Made by a program: the position numbers and the translations under genes
Origin: Nostoc mirabile CHAB5784
GTDB lineage: Bacteria > Cyanobacteriota > Cyanobacteriia > Cyanobacteriales > Nostocaceae
NCBI RefSeq assembly: GCF_020829645.1
Contig: NZ_JAIVFS010000027.1
Location: forward strand, 1 to 64,000
Length of the DNA: 64,000 nt
Direction of reading: 5' to 3'
Notes under the pieces: generated by a model
Seen by the model: the letters and a program-made list of their open reading frames with translations, nothing else
What the model was told of the DNA's origin: nothing
Database searches by the model: none
Part shown: positions 1-8,495 of the stretch, piece after piece
Position numbering within the stretch: the stretch's first letter is position 1
Layout of the letters: the number at the start of each line of letters is the position of its first letter

Positions 1-1186
1 GAGTCACCCTCATGGTCATTGAGTTGTCATTGGTAAAGGATTTTAAAGTGCGAACTCTACCCTTTCGGGTTACTTTACCAATGCAAGCCGTCCCTCCTTT
101 TGGATTTAGGCTTAACGAATCGCACTCACGCTCTATAGTGTATCCATCATTGTTAATCAGAAAAATAATTGGCTTCAAGTTATAGCGTAATATTGTTGAC
201 AGTTCTTGTGCTGTCATTTGAAAAGAACCGTCACCCACTAGTAGAATAGCTCGTCGTTGTGGCGCTGCGACGCAACAGCCAAGTAATGAGCCAACTGAAT
301 AGCCAATCGAACCCCAAAGGACTTGCCCAACGAAGGTGCTTCTTTTTGGCAAAGGAATTACTGAGGCTCCAAATAGACAAGTTCCAGTCTCAGTAACGAT
401 AATGTCATCTTCTTTGAGGAAATGAGCTAGGCTATACCAAAAACGCTGTTGTGTAATAGCTGCATCTGTTTTGGGATTGAAGGGAGTTGTGAAGCCAGCA
501 TCCAAATTTTCCATTGCAGACTTGAAGTCTAGCGTTTGAGCATCGCGGCGCTGCAAGCGTTTGCTTAAACCAGATAACACATCCCCCATTGCTACATTGT
601 TGTACAGCGCACGTCTAATCTTTAGATACTGCCCATGCACTTCAATAGTTCGACCTGGATCGAGTTTGGCAGAAAACTTTCCTGTGTTGAAATCAGTCAT
701 CAAAGCACCAATACTCAAGACACAATCTGCCTCTTCAATATGTTTTCTGACATATTCCTCACTGGCAGCACCATTATATATGCCGATAAATTGGGGGTGC
801 GTCTCTTCCAGCAGTCCTTTTCCCATGTTCATGGTGGCATAAGGGTATCCGGTAGCTGCCAGTAACTCTCGCAATTCCCCATGCAGGCGCTCACGATCTA
901 CACCAACATCAGCAAGAATCACTGGTTTTTGGGCTTTCTCCAGTATAGTTACACAGGCATCAACTGCCTCAGCTAAAGTAGCGATCGCGCTTTGGAAGAT
1001 AGGGGGTATCAATGAATCAGACGGTATAGCCACTTCATGGGAAGCAACATCCATCGGTATGGAGATGTAAACAGGTAATTTCTGGAGAAGACAGATACCT
1101 AAAACTCTGTCAATTTCTGCTGCTGCATTCTCTATTGTCAAATATGCTTGAGCCATTATTTTGTACAGATTTAATTTTTTTAACAT
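1..1186 (-). pseudogene. Thiamine-diphosphate decarboxylase (pyruvate/indolepyruvate type), 5'-truncated and partial
   Basis: Reading the minus strand from about 1186 to the left edge gives one open frame of about 395 codons. It contains LTIENAAAEIDRVL, LPVYISIPMDV, a central domain with MNMGKGLL and, near position 145-230, LVGDGSFQMTAQELSTI followed by NNDGYTIER, which is the ThDP-binding GDGS...NN signature of pyruvate/indolepyruvate decarboxylases. Family members are about 550 residues; the piece here starts at a point that corresponds to roughly residue 120-130, so the N-terminal PYR domain with the catalytic Glu is mostly missing. Just upstream of ATG 1156 the frame runs back only to a stop at 1214-1216. 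After NNDGYTIER (about position 128) the usual YNDI-type sequence is not seen; instead a Lys/Thr/Asn-rich tail continues to position 1. Probably non-functional; the C-terminal end lies outside the window. Confidence 0.7.
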
Positions 1187-1192
1187 CTGCCA

Positions 1193-1768
1193 TTGGTACA
1201 GGATGCACTTGGATTATTTTTGATAACTCATGAATGTTGCTTAAATGATATTGTCAGCGACTTAATAGAGGAATTTGCAGCGATCGCCTTTTCTGCTAAA
1301 GTAACACTGACATCTGCAATCCGAGTCGAGCAACCTCTAAATATCGTAGGTGATTCTGAGCAACTTTATCGTCTGGTTTCTAATTTAATTATCAATGCAA
1401 TTCAATACACGCCACAATTCGGAAAGGTAACTGTTGTCTTAGCTCGCAGTGAAAATTATGCTGTGATTTAGGTTCAAGATACAGGTATTGGTATTCCCCA
1501 CCAGGAACTAACTCGGATTTTTGATCGCTTTTATCGAGTGAATAGCGATGCCTACGGCGGGCTGCGCCTACGCTCTCGTAAAACTGGCGGTTCTGGATTA
1601 GGGTTAGCGATCGCTCAGGCAATTATTCAGGCACATCAAGGTAGGTTGAACGTACAGAGTCAATTAGGTAAAGGTAGCACTTTTACCATTCAATTACCCT
1701 TAGATGTCACGCCAATTTACCAATTTCAATTGCTGTATCGTCGCCAGCCTAAATTTAAATTTAAGTAA
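1193..1768 (+). pseudogene. Sensor histidine kinase, C-terminal fragment with internal stop
   Basis: The frame reads through an N box (LYRLVSNLIINAIQYTP), then a TAG stop at 1469-1471, and in the same frame continues with [13 protein letters not shown] (G1 box), IFDRFYRV (F box) and [14 protein letters not shown] (G2 box). These are the ATP-binding motifs of a two-component histidine kinase. The phosphoacceptor His region and all sensory domains are absent, so it is a 5'-truncated relic that also carries an amber codon. Between the F and G2 boxes 33 bases of a dispersed repeat (1544-1576) are inserted in frame, encoding [11 protein letters not shown]. The piece starts back to back with the truncated decarboxylase, at what looks like a rearrangement breakpoint. 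No function expected. Confidence 0.8.
1544..1576 (+). repeat. In-frame dispersed repeat (GCGATGCC...CGCCTACG type), copy 1
   Basis: A GC-rich stretch beginning AGCGATGCCTACGGCGG interrupts the kinase relic and encodes [11 protein letters not shown]. Closely similar sequence occurs inside a GTPase gene at 15262-15294 and, on the minus strand, inside a helicase gene at 63682-63712, so this is a mobile or propagating short repeat and not part of the kinase family. Confidence 0.8.
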
Positions 1769-1775
1769 AATTTTC

Positions 1776-2360
1776 TTACCAAACTTTACTCATATTCAAA
1801 ATAAACTCAGGTAATACCAACTCGCCGCTAACGGTAGCAGGATTATCCAAACATTCCTCTGACAATCCAGGACGATAAATATAAACTTTACGCTGCTTAC
1901 GGTCAATCAACCAGCCTAACTGTATTCCTGGCTCATTCATATATTCCTCCATTTTTTCCTTCAAAGTCTGGAGGTTGTCGCTGGGAGATTTGAGTTCGAC
2001 TACAAAATCTGGACAAATGGGTGCAAACTTTCGCTGTTGTTCTGGAGATAGAGCATTCCACCGTTCTAGTTTAATCCAGGAGGCATCTGGAGAGCGTTCT
2101 GCACCTGTTGATAACTTAAATCCTGTACTAGAGCTAAAAGTTATACCTGTACCATCTTGTTCTGACCACACCCATAGCTGTCCTGAGATATTAACTTCTC
2201 GGTTTCCTGTCTCTGAACCAGTAGGAGGCATAATTACCAATTCTCCAAATTTATTTCGCTCAATGCGTAAATCACGATTCACTTGACAGAACTCAAAAAA
2301 TTGTTCGTCTGTCATTTGCATTGATGACGGAATTTGCAAAACCAAAGGGGATGAAAACAT
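1776..2360 (-). CDS. Uma2 family (DUF820) PD-(D/E)XK-type protein
   Basis: 194 residues, the usual length for the Uma2 family, which is greatly expanded in cyanobacteria and has a restriction-endonuclease-like fold; the true role is unknown. The signature pieces are visible: the N-terminal MTDEQFFEFC, the RIERNKFGELVIMPPTG loop, SPDASWI, and CPDFVVELKSPSD, where the conserved Asp and the E-x-K form the presumed nuclease site, followed by GIQLGWLIDRKQRKVYIYRPG. The gene converges on the kinase relic with a gap of only 7 bases after that frame's stop. Two more Uma2 genes lie at 17654 and 61933. Family assignment is firm; function is not. Confidence 0.9.
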   Translation of the reverse strand: MFSSPLVLQIPSSMQMTDEQFFEFCQVNRDLRIERNKFGELVIMPPTGSETGNREVNISGQLWVWSEQDGTGITFSSSTGFKLSTGAERSPDASWIKLERWNALSPEQQRKFAPICPDFVVELKSPSDNLQTLKEKMEEYMNEPGIQLGWLIDRKQRKVYIYRPGLSEECLDNPATVSGELVLPEFILNMSKVW

Positions 2361-2385
2361 CGGGATTTCCTCCAGGTTATGATGC

Positions 2386-2734
2386 CTAGCCCACTGACAA
2401 TTCAGGTCATGTGCAAAAGCCCACGAAAACCTAACCCCCTAACCCCCTTCCCGACGCGGGAAGGGGAAAATTCAAAGTCTTTCTCCTTAAAGGAAGAGAG
2501 AAATAGAAGTCAAAAGAGGCAAGGGAGCAGGGGGCGGGGGGCAGGGGGAAAGACTGAGACGGAGCTTGTACTCCGCCCCAGTTCAAGCGTCCTTTATGAC
2601 GGGGCTTCGTACCCGTGTTTCGCTCTGCTCCACGCTCTTGGGAAGGGCTTACTCCCCCAGCTAATAGCTCCCTTTCCCCCTGCCTCTTCGGTGAGGTTTT
2701 CCAGATGACCTGAATTGTCAGCTAGCCCACTGAC
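2386..2734. mobile_element. MITE-like insert with 16-base terminal inverted repeats
   Basis: TGACAATTCAGGTCAT at 2395-2410 recurs as its exact reverse complement at 2705-2720. The 13-base string CTAGCCCACTGAC is present as a direct repeat at both outer edges (2386-2398 and 2722-2734), partly overlapping the inverted repeat, as a target duplication would be. The roughly 300-base interior is low-complexity G- and C-rich sequence with no credible gene. It sits in the promoter-side gap between the Uma2 gene and the peroxiredoxin gene. Confidence 0.75.
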
Positions 2735-2754
2735 TATATTCTCACCCAAATAAA

Positions 2755-2786
2755 CAAAGACGCAAAGTTATATCTTTGCGCCTTTG
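2755..2786 (-). terminator. Hairpin terminator after peroxiredoxin gene
   Basis: A 13-base stem (CAAAGACGCAAAG pairing with CTTTGCGCCTTTG, one mismatch) lies just past the stop of the minus-strand peroxiredoxin gene and is followed on that strand by a T-rich stretch. It is about 30 bases from the stop codon. Confidence 0.6.
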
Positions 2787-2813
2787 CTTTTTTATCCGAA
2801 ATCATTTTCAGAT

Positions 2814-3452
2814 TTACTTGTTAGGCTGAGGAGTTAGCCGCAGATAGGGTTTGACTTCCTCGTAACCTTTGGGGAATTTTTCTTTGAGTACTTCTGGATC
2901 TTTCAGTGAGGGGACAATTACAACATCCTCTCCATCTTTCCAGTCAGCTGGTGTCGCCACGCTGTAGTTATCAGTCAATTGCAGAGAATCAATTACCCGC
3001 AAAAGTTCATCAAAGTTACGTCCCGTGCTGGGAGGATAGGTGAAACTTAGGCGGAGTTTCTTATTAGGGTCAATTACGAAAACCGATCGCACTGTCACAG
3101 CCGCATTAGCATTCGGGTGGATCATGTCGTAAAGCTCAGAAACCTTGCGATCAGCATCCGCCAAAATTGGGTAGTTGAGGGTGGTGCTTTGAGTTTCTTC
3201 AATGTCTCCCACCCAGCCTTTGTGAGATTCTACGTCATCAACGCTGAGTGCGATCGCTTTAACATTGCGCTTGTCAAATTCTGGTTTTAGCTTGGCAACT
3301 GTGCCGAGTTCTGTTGTGCAAACAGGTGTAAAATCAGCAGGGTGAGAGAACAGCACAACCCAGCTGTCACCTGCCCATTGGTAAAAATCGATGTCGCCGT
3401 GTGTTGAGGCTTGCGTAAAGTTGGGTACTGTGTCACCTAGACGGAGAGCCAT
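2814..3452 (-). CDS. 1-Cys peroxiredoxin (Prx6 type)
   Basis: 212 residues, the normal length of the Prx6 group. The peroxidatic cysteine is in the motif HPADFTPVCTTELG at about residue 47, with the upstream FYQWAGDSWVVLFSHP typical of this subgroup, and the long C-terminal domain (VATPADWKDGEDVVIVPS, FPKGYEEVKPYLRLTPQP) that 2-Cys enzymes lack. The enzyme reduces hydrogen peroxide and alkyl hydroperoxides in the cytoplasm; the resolving thiol comes from a separate reductant. It is a single-gene unit with its own hairpin after the stop. Two further peroxiredoxins of other subgroups are at 48830 and 49515. Confidence 0.93.
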   Translation of the reverse strand: MALRLGDTVPNFTQASTHGDIDFYQWAGDSWVVLFSHPADFTPVCTTELGTVAKLKPEFDKRNVKAIALSVDDVESHKGWVGDIEETQSTTLNYPILADADRKVSELYDMIHPNANAAVTVRSVFVIDPNKKLRLSFTYPPSTGRNFDELLRVIDSLQLTDNYSVATPADWKDGEDVVIVPSLKDPEVLKEKFPKGYEEVKPYLRLTPQPNK

Positions 3453-3634
3453 GAGAGATTCCCTGTAGTTAGAAGATCATACGTGTTCTACTTTGCCATC
3501 ATGACATAAAACCCCTATTCCCCAATCGGAGTTTAGCAGTTTGAAACAAAATTTTAGGTTGTCAGCACTCTTGGATAAGGGACAAGAGGTAGGTAAAAAT
3601 TATTGACTAAAGTACAGCTGTTGTCTGCGTTGGG

Positions 3635-4813
3635 TTAAATTAATTTGTTTGCCAGAATTTTTTGGTAGGCTTGGATTGTTTGCCGAGCGATCGCATCCCA
3701 GCTAAAATTTTCCAATGCATATTTTTGGGCGTTTAATCCGCGTCGTTGGCGTTCTGCGGGATTTTGCAAAGCTTCTTGTAGTAACTCTAACAGTGCTTGA
3801 ACATCTGTTGCACCCACCCAACCCGACTCACTATCACGTATCTGTTGACAAATATGCACTTGGTCAGAAATGACTACGGCTACACCTGCTACCATTGCTT
3901 CAGCTACAGCAATTCCAAAATTTTCGTAGTAGGAAGGCAAGACAAATAAATCAGCAGCTTGTAGTAAACTAACTTTGAGTTCACCAGTGACAAAGCCAGT
4001 AATTGTAGTGTGCGATCGCAGTGGTGAATTTTGAATTTGGGATATTATCTTTTTTTCATAATCTGGATCTTGGGGATTTGTCCCAGCTAAGACAAAATGA
4101 AACTTATAACCAACCGCTAATAGCTTCTCTAGCGCCGGAATCAGCAAATTTAACCCCTTTTTCAGGTCAATTCGTGACATAAACAATACTAAAGGCACAT
4201 CCTCTGGTATTTCTAACTGACTATATACATTTTTAACGGGTGATTGAGGGGGAATCACACCCAACGGAATCACCAAATCTGGCGTAGATACTCCAAATCT
4301 TTCTGATATTTTAGCTTCTTGCTCGCTGGTAAAATGAATTGCTGCTGCACCAGCTAAATTTTGACGTTCTATGATTGCGACATAAAGCTGTTTTAATTGT
4401 TTTTTCTTCCGTAAATCAGCCGGATCGAGAGTACCTAAAGGACGGAAAATATAAGGTAGCTTTTGTTGACGACACACAATAGCAGCAGCACTACTTATGG
4501 GAGAGAATAGAGCATGAATATGTGCTATATCAAACTCGTGAGCATGAGGTTTTAGCCAGTTTAATAAATCTAGGGAAAATTTGTAGCGACGAAATGGGGC
4601 GCAACGAAAGTAAATTATTTCATAACCATCTTGTTTAATTGGGCAATTTAAAGGAACATCCAGAGGTGTTTGACCATTATCACCATTACTATCAGTTGTG
4701 AGAATTGTAACTTCCACTCCCTCTTTTACCAAAGCTGGAGCTAATCCTAGTACCATTTGACTGGGGCCGCCATAAATCAGAGAAATTGAGGGAACAATTT
4801 GTAATATTTTCAT
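3635..4813 (-). CDS. hpsP: Glycosyltransferase family 4, likely HpsP (hormogonium polysaccharide cluster)
   Basis: 392 residues with GT-B layout. N-terminal domain begins MKILQIVPSISLIYGGPSQMV with the glycine-rich acceptor loop; the C-terminal domain has LVLFMSRIDLKKGLNLLIPAL and the donor-binding E-x7-E segment YENFGIAVAEAMVAGVAVV. It would transfer a sugar from a nucleotide sugar to a growing exopolysaccharide unit at the inner face of the plasma membrane. It is the last gene of a minus-strand series: polymerase-like protein, GT4, GT2, GT4, GT4. That order fits hpsL-(M)-N-O-P as I remember it from Nostoc punctiforme; the letter is inferred from order and not from sequence identity. Confidence 0.65.
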   Translation of the reverse strand: MKILQIVPSISLIYGGPSQMVLGLAPALVKEGVEVTILTTDSNGDNGQTPLDVPLNCPIKQDGYEIIYFRCAPFRRYKFSLDLLNWLKPHAHEFDIAHIHALFSPISSAAAIVCRQQKLPYIFRPLGTLDPADLRKKKQLKQLYVAIIERQNLAGAAAIHFTSEQEAKISERFGVSTPDLVIPLGVIPPQSPVKNVYSQLEIPEDVPLVLFMSRIDLKKGLNLLIPALEKLLAVGYKFHFVLAGTNPQDPDYEKKIISQIQNSPLRSHTTITGFVTGELKVSLLQAADLFVLPSYYENFGIAVAEAMVAGVAVVISDQVHICQQIRDSESGWVGATDVQALLELLQEALQNPAERQRRGLNAQKYALENFSWDAIARQTIQAYQKILANKLI

Positions 4814-4850
4814 TTTTTTGTCGTTTGTTATTTGTCATTTTTTATTCACT

Positions 4851-4965
4851 AGATATCTTGCAAAAGTCCACCCCACCCCTTAATCCCCTCCCCGCCTGCG
4901 GGGAGGGGAGACAAAGCGTAGCTTTGGCGGGGTGGAGTTCTTATTTGTGATTTATGCAAGAAGTC
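4851..4965. mobile_element. MITE-like element, TCTTGCA-type terminal repeats
   Basis: AGATATCTTGCAAAAGTC at the left (from 4851) is matched at the right by the reverse complement of AGACTTCTTGCATAAATC (ending at 4965). The interior is a G/C-rich hairpin (CCCCTCCCCGC ... GCGGGGAGGGG). The element separates two glycosyltransferase genes. A second element with almost the same ends is at 34934-35126. Confidence 0.6.
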
Positions 4966-4967
4966 TA

Positions 4968-6143
4968 CTAATGACTAATCACTAACTCTTGATAAAACTC
5001 TAATTGCTGTTTAGCCAAAGCTTTATTTGTATATTTAATCATTGCTTTCTGATAACCCATTTCACCCAAAGTATGAGCAAAATATGGTTTATCCATTAAT
5101 TGAACTAAACAATTAGCAAGGGCTTGAGCATCACCTTCAGGAAACACTAAACCAGCATCGCCAATTACATAGGGAATTTCACCAGAATCAGAACCAATTA
5201 CAGGTACTTGGCAAGCCATTGCCTCAATTAGCACATGACCAAATTGCTCTTTCCAGCCAACAGAAGTTAAGGTTTTAAACTTGTAAGTTGTTTCTGAAGG
5301 TAATACTAAAGTACTCATTAAATTAATATAGTTTGCAACTTCGTTATGGGGAACACTTTCTAACAAAATTAATCGTTCTTCAATATTGTTTTCTGCCGCG
5401 ATTTTGATTAATTGACTTTGCAACTCTCCTCGTCCCAGTAGAAGTAATTTCCAAGGTTTATCTTTCAAAGTGATTAAGGCTTGCAAAAGCGTTAATAAAC
5501 CCTTCTCTTGCACAAATCGCCCAACAAAACCTACAACAAAATCTCCTTTTTTAATATCAAACTTAGCTGTTAACTCTGGTTGAGCTTTGGGAGTAAATAA
5601 ACTTTCGTCTACACCCAGTTGCGGCATAACTTTAATTGCCCCTTTATATCCCCGTTGCCTTAAAACTTCTGCTCCATCTTGATTGCCAGAAATAATGCCG
5701 TGACTGTGATTGAGGTTATATTTTTCTAATAAAGCAACTGGTAATTTCAGATGATATGGTAAATTCCACCAGGTAAAAAATACATTTTTTGCCTTGAGTC
5801 CTAATAGCTGATTTAAGACAATCATCTGAGTATAAGCTAACCCCCTAGACCCTTGTTCAACTTGGATGATTTTGGGACGAAATTCTTTTAACAAAGATAT
5901 CAAATCAGCACCAAAGGTAAGGAGTCCCTGATGATTTTGACTGAAATTAGAAACGGGAACTATTTTAAATGTGCCTTCATCGCGGTATTCAGTTTCAATA
6001 ATTCTATTTTGTACGCCACCTGGTTTCCAGCGTTTTGGGACTACAACTGTTACTTCAATTTCCGGTTCTAGTTGAGATAAAGCACGTAGTTTTTCACAGT
6101 TGAGGTCTACGATATAAGTGTGACTAGCAACTAAAATTCTCAT
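4968..6143 (-). CDS. hpsO: Glycosyltransferase family 4, likely HpsO
   Basis: 391 residues, GT-B fold. Begins MRILVASHTYIVDLNCEKLRAL; donor domain has FVVGFVGRFVQEKGLLTLLQAL and EQFGHVLIEAMACQVPVIGSD with the paired glutamates of GT4 enzymes, then SGEIPYVIGDAGLVFPEGD. Expected role is sugar addition in exopolysaccharide assembly in the cytoplasm. Upstream is the GT2 gene at 59 bases, downstream the next GT4 gene beyond a MITE-like element, all on the minus strand. The symbol rests on gene order. Confidence 0.65.
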   Translation of the reverse strand: MRILVASHTYIVDLNCEKLRALSQLEPEIEVTVVVPKRWKPGGVQNRIIETEYRDEGTFKIVPVSNFSQNHQGLLTFGADLISLLKEFRPKIIQVEQGSRGLAYTQMIVLNQLLGLKAKNVFFTWWNLPYHLKLPVALLEKYNLNHSHGIISGNQDGAEVLRQRGYKGAIKVMPQLGVDESLFTPKAQPELTAKFDIKKGDFVVGFVGRFVQEKGLLTLLQALITLKDKPWKLLLLGRGELQSQLIKIAAENNIEERLILLESVPHNEVANYINLMSTLVLPSETTYKFKTLTSVGWKEQFGHVLIEAMACQVPVIGSDSGEIPYVIGDAGLVFPEGDAQALANCLVQLMDKPYFAHTLGEMGYQKAMIKYTNKALAKQQLEFYQELVISH

Positions 6144-6202
6144 TTTTCATTTATTCTTTGTTATTCACTAATGACTAATGACCAATGACAAATGACTAAT
6201 AC
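6144..6202. repeat. Heptamer array (ATGACTA / ATGACCA / ATGACAA)
   Basis: The gap between two glycosyltransferase genes consists largely of seven-base units such as AATGACT, AATGACC and AATGACA in tandem. Similar heptamer arrays recur at 20451-20545 and 45946-46024. They resemble the short tandemly repeated sequences known from heterocystous cyanobacteria. Confidence 0.7.
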
Positions 6203-7183
6203 CTAAACTTGTTCATCCAATCGGCTGTAAATTTGACCATCGTTCCATAGTGATTGAATGACAGTACCCAAGGCTTTGAAAAAACCCAAAGTGTAAAAAA
6301 TAGCGCGAGTGGCAATTTTTATGGGCGAACCGCTTTTGTTACAAGGTGGGCGTCCAAGAACGTGACAGTCAAATAAACGGGCGTATAAGCGTAAAGCTTG
6401 AGTAGCAGTAAGGTTTTTCAGCCCTAGTAGGAAATGGTTGTGATAAAAGGTGAGTTGATATTTGAGCGATCGCATACTAATATCATGACAACCCCCTGTT
6501 TCTTCGCCTAAATGCACCAAATGGGCTTCTGGGTCGTACCAAATTTTATACCCCGTCTGTCGCACCCGCAAACAAAAATCTGACTCTTCGCGCACTGCAC
6601 TACCACGAAACCTCTCATCAAACCTTAGCCCATACTTAGTAAAGATTTCGCGGCGAAATGACATATTGCAACCCCTCGCTGTCAGTACTTGCTGAGGTTT
6701 GATGGTATGTACTAAATCAATATGATACCAAGCAATTCCTGGGTCCATAGCTTGGGGAGGCAGATATTCAATCTGTAAATCTCCTCCAGAATCACCCAAT
6801 TTCATTCTGTCAAATACCCGTCCGGCTACAGCTCCCACTTCTGGATTTTGCAAATAATTTTTCGCATGGGCTGCTAACAATTCTCGGGTTAGCTGAACAT
6901 CATCATCAATAAATAATATTATTTCACCAGATGACCGCCGCACAGCATAATTTCGCGCCCCTGGCAAACTTGCCCAATCTAAGCGCAACCACTTAATTTT
7001 ACCTGCCCCCGCCATCTCTTCTAGGTAGGCTTGAATTTCTGGCTGGTGTTTTGCGGTTTGGTCTACTACTAAAACTTCAAAATTTGGATAGTCTTGTTTC
7101 AGGACATCTACAATGCTATCCCGTAGGGCTTCCTCTCGACCATAGGTCGGGATAACCACAGTAATTAATGGGCAATTATCCAT
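6203..7183 (-). CDS. hpsN: Glycosyltransferase family 2, likely HpsN
   Basis: 326 residues, GT-A fold. The N-terminus PLITVVIPTYGREEALRDSI is the nucleotide-sugar binding start of GT2; the metal-binding site is IILFIDDDVQL (DDD) at about residue 93; the acceptor side has EESDFCLRVRQTGYKIWYDP with the ED-like pair. No convincing transmembrane segment, so it is probably peripheral on the cytoplasmic face. It lies between GT4 genes in the polysaccharide cluster. Upstream, 7223-7315, there is a MITE-like element that could affect transcription from the preceding gene. Confidence 0.7.
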   Translation of the reverse strand: MDNCPLITVVIPTYGREEALRDSIVDVLKQDYPNFEVLVVDQTAKHQPEIQAYLEEMAGAGKIKWLRLDWASLPGARNYAVRRSSGEIILFIDDDVQLTRELLAAHAKNYLQNPEVGAVAGRVFDRMKLGDSGGDLQIEYLPPQAMDPGIAWYHIDLVHTIKPQQVLTARGCNMSFRREIFTKYGLRFDERFRGSAVREESDFCLRVRQTGYKIWYDPEAHLVHLGEETGGCHDISMRSLKYQLTFYHNHFLLGLKNLTATQALRLYARLFDCHVLGRPPCNKSGSPIKIATRAIFYTLGFFKALGTVIQSLWNDGQIYSRLDEQV

Positions 7184-7222
7184 GATTTTTATTAAGTGAT
7201 TTTTCTACTTTGATAATAACCT

Positions 7223-7315
7223 TAGGACTTACGCACGGGTAACGGAAAACGAACCACAGAGGGCGCAGAGGTCACCGAGGAATGAGAGTTTGAGAGGGTT
7301 TTTGTGTAAGTCCTA
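7223..7315. mobile_element. MITE-like element, TAGGACTTACGCA family
   Basis: TAGGACTTACGCAC at 7223-7236 pairs with GTGTAAGTCCTA at 7304-7315. The same ends flank a longer element at 32045-32186, and a lone left end is at 23234-23247. The interior of this copy contains AGAGGGCGCAGAGG-type sequence and no gene. Confidence 0.75.
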
Positions 7316-7329
7316 TTCTGAATTATTGT

Positions 7330-8484
7330 TCAAACTCCTGCTGCTGCATAAAGATCATCAAATAACTCATTTTGCTTTTCAGAGTTATGCACAATTTGCG
7401 CTTGAGCTAACGCTCCTGCACTTAAAAATTCGTAATGTTCTCGCTTATCACTTCTATCAAGAAATTGAATTATTTGTTGCAATGCTTGCTCTGCCAAATA
7501 ATCATAAGTGCTATTTAAAATTTCCCAATATTCATCAGTTTTAGTTTTTTCTCCATGTAGCCAATTACTCCAGTGCCTAATTTCATTAATTGGTAACTGT
7601 AAAATATAGCCATTTTCGCCATGACGAATAAACTCTGGTAAAGCGCATACATTTGTTGTAATCGCAGGGGTTGCAACTGAAAAACCTTCTATGATACTAT
7701 AACCGTAAGTATCATGTAATGTCGCCATTAATTGAAAATGACTTTGCGATAATAACTCAATAACTTTTTCATTAGGAATATTTTTATGAAAGACAACGTT
7801 ATTTAAATTCAATAACTTTAAATCCTCTACATATTTGGTGCGATCGGGGAAATCCGTCGGCACTCCTGAACCATGTCCCAGTTCTGAAATTATATGTAAA
7901 GTAATAGGTAAACCTAATTTCTCAGCTTTTTTAGCGAGTCTTAAAGCAACAACTCCGCCTTTGCGGGCAATGTGATTTCCTATAAATACAAGCTGGAGAT
8001 TTTGCTGTTGCTGATAAAGCTTTGATTGGTTAACCCTAACTGGAAAATTTGGATGAATAACATCTAATTTTTTACTTACTTTTTGTTCTATTTTCCAACC
8101 TTGTATCCGGTTAATTAATCTCAACTTGGCATAATCAGAAATAGCGATAATTTTTTGGCAATTATCTAGCGCTAAACGATTATTTAATAACTCATAAATT
8201 GCAGCTTCGCCTTGATTTTGAGGATTTCTATATAAAACACGATGATCTTCAAAGGTGAGAAACCAAGGTTTGTTTGTATATAAAATTTTGTTGAAAGAAT
8301 GAATAGCCTGGTATCTTCCCCATACAGGTTGCCAAGCCATAAAGCTGCCTAAAGGATACCAAATTTTATCTATAGGATATCTGCCTGCGGGGAAAGGCTT
8401 GGGGCGGATAAGTGTATGCCGAGAATTTCGAGGTAGGTTGGGAATGCTGAGGTGTTTTTGACCTCCTATGATAACTTTTGCCAT
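7330..8484 (-). CDS. Glycosyltransferase family 4 (hps cluster, between hpsL and hpsN)
   Basis: 384 residues. The N-terminal half is less typical (MAKVIIGGQKHLSIPNLPRNS, IWYPLGSFMAWQP), but the C-terminal half is a clear GT4 donor domain: LQLVFIGNHIARKGGVVALRLAKKA and DTYGYSIIEGFSVATPAITTN with the conserved glutamate, then ALPEFIRHGENGYIL. Starts 11 bases after the stop of the polymerase-like gene, so the two are almost surely cotranscribed. Likely adds one residue of the repeat unit. Which hps letter it carries cannot be settled from the sequence alone (by position it would be hpsM). Confidence 0.75.
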   Translation of the reverse strand: MAKVIIGGQKHLSIPNLPRNSRHTLIRPKPFPAGRYPIDKIWYPLGSFMAWQPVWGRYQAIHSFNKILYTNKPWFLTFEDHRVLYRNPQNQGEAAIYELLNNRLALDNCQKIIAISDYAKLRLINRIQGWKIEQKVSKKLDVIHPNFPVRVNQSKLYQQQQNLQLVFIGNHIARKGGVVALRLAKKAEKLGLPITLHIISELGHGSGVPTDFPDRTKYVEDLKLLNLNNVVFHKNIPNEKVIELLSQSHFQLMATLHDTYGYSIIEGFSVATPAITTNVCALPEFIRHGENGYILQLPINEIRHWSNWLHGEKTKTDEYWEILNSTYDYLAEQALQQIIQFLDRSDKREHYEFLSAGALAQAQIVHNSEKQNELFDDLYAAAGV

Positions 8485-8495
8485 TTTTATTTCAT

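Noticed and set aside
2379-2708. 109-codon plus-strand frame
   Set aside because: Lies entirely inside the MITE-like insert and its peptide is low-complexity G/C-rich sequence.
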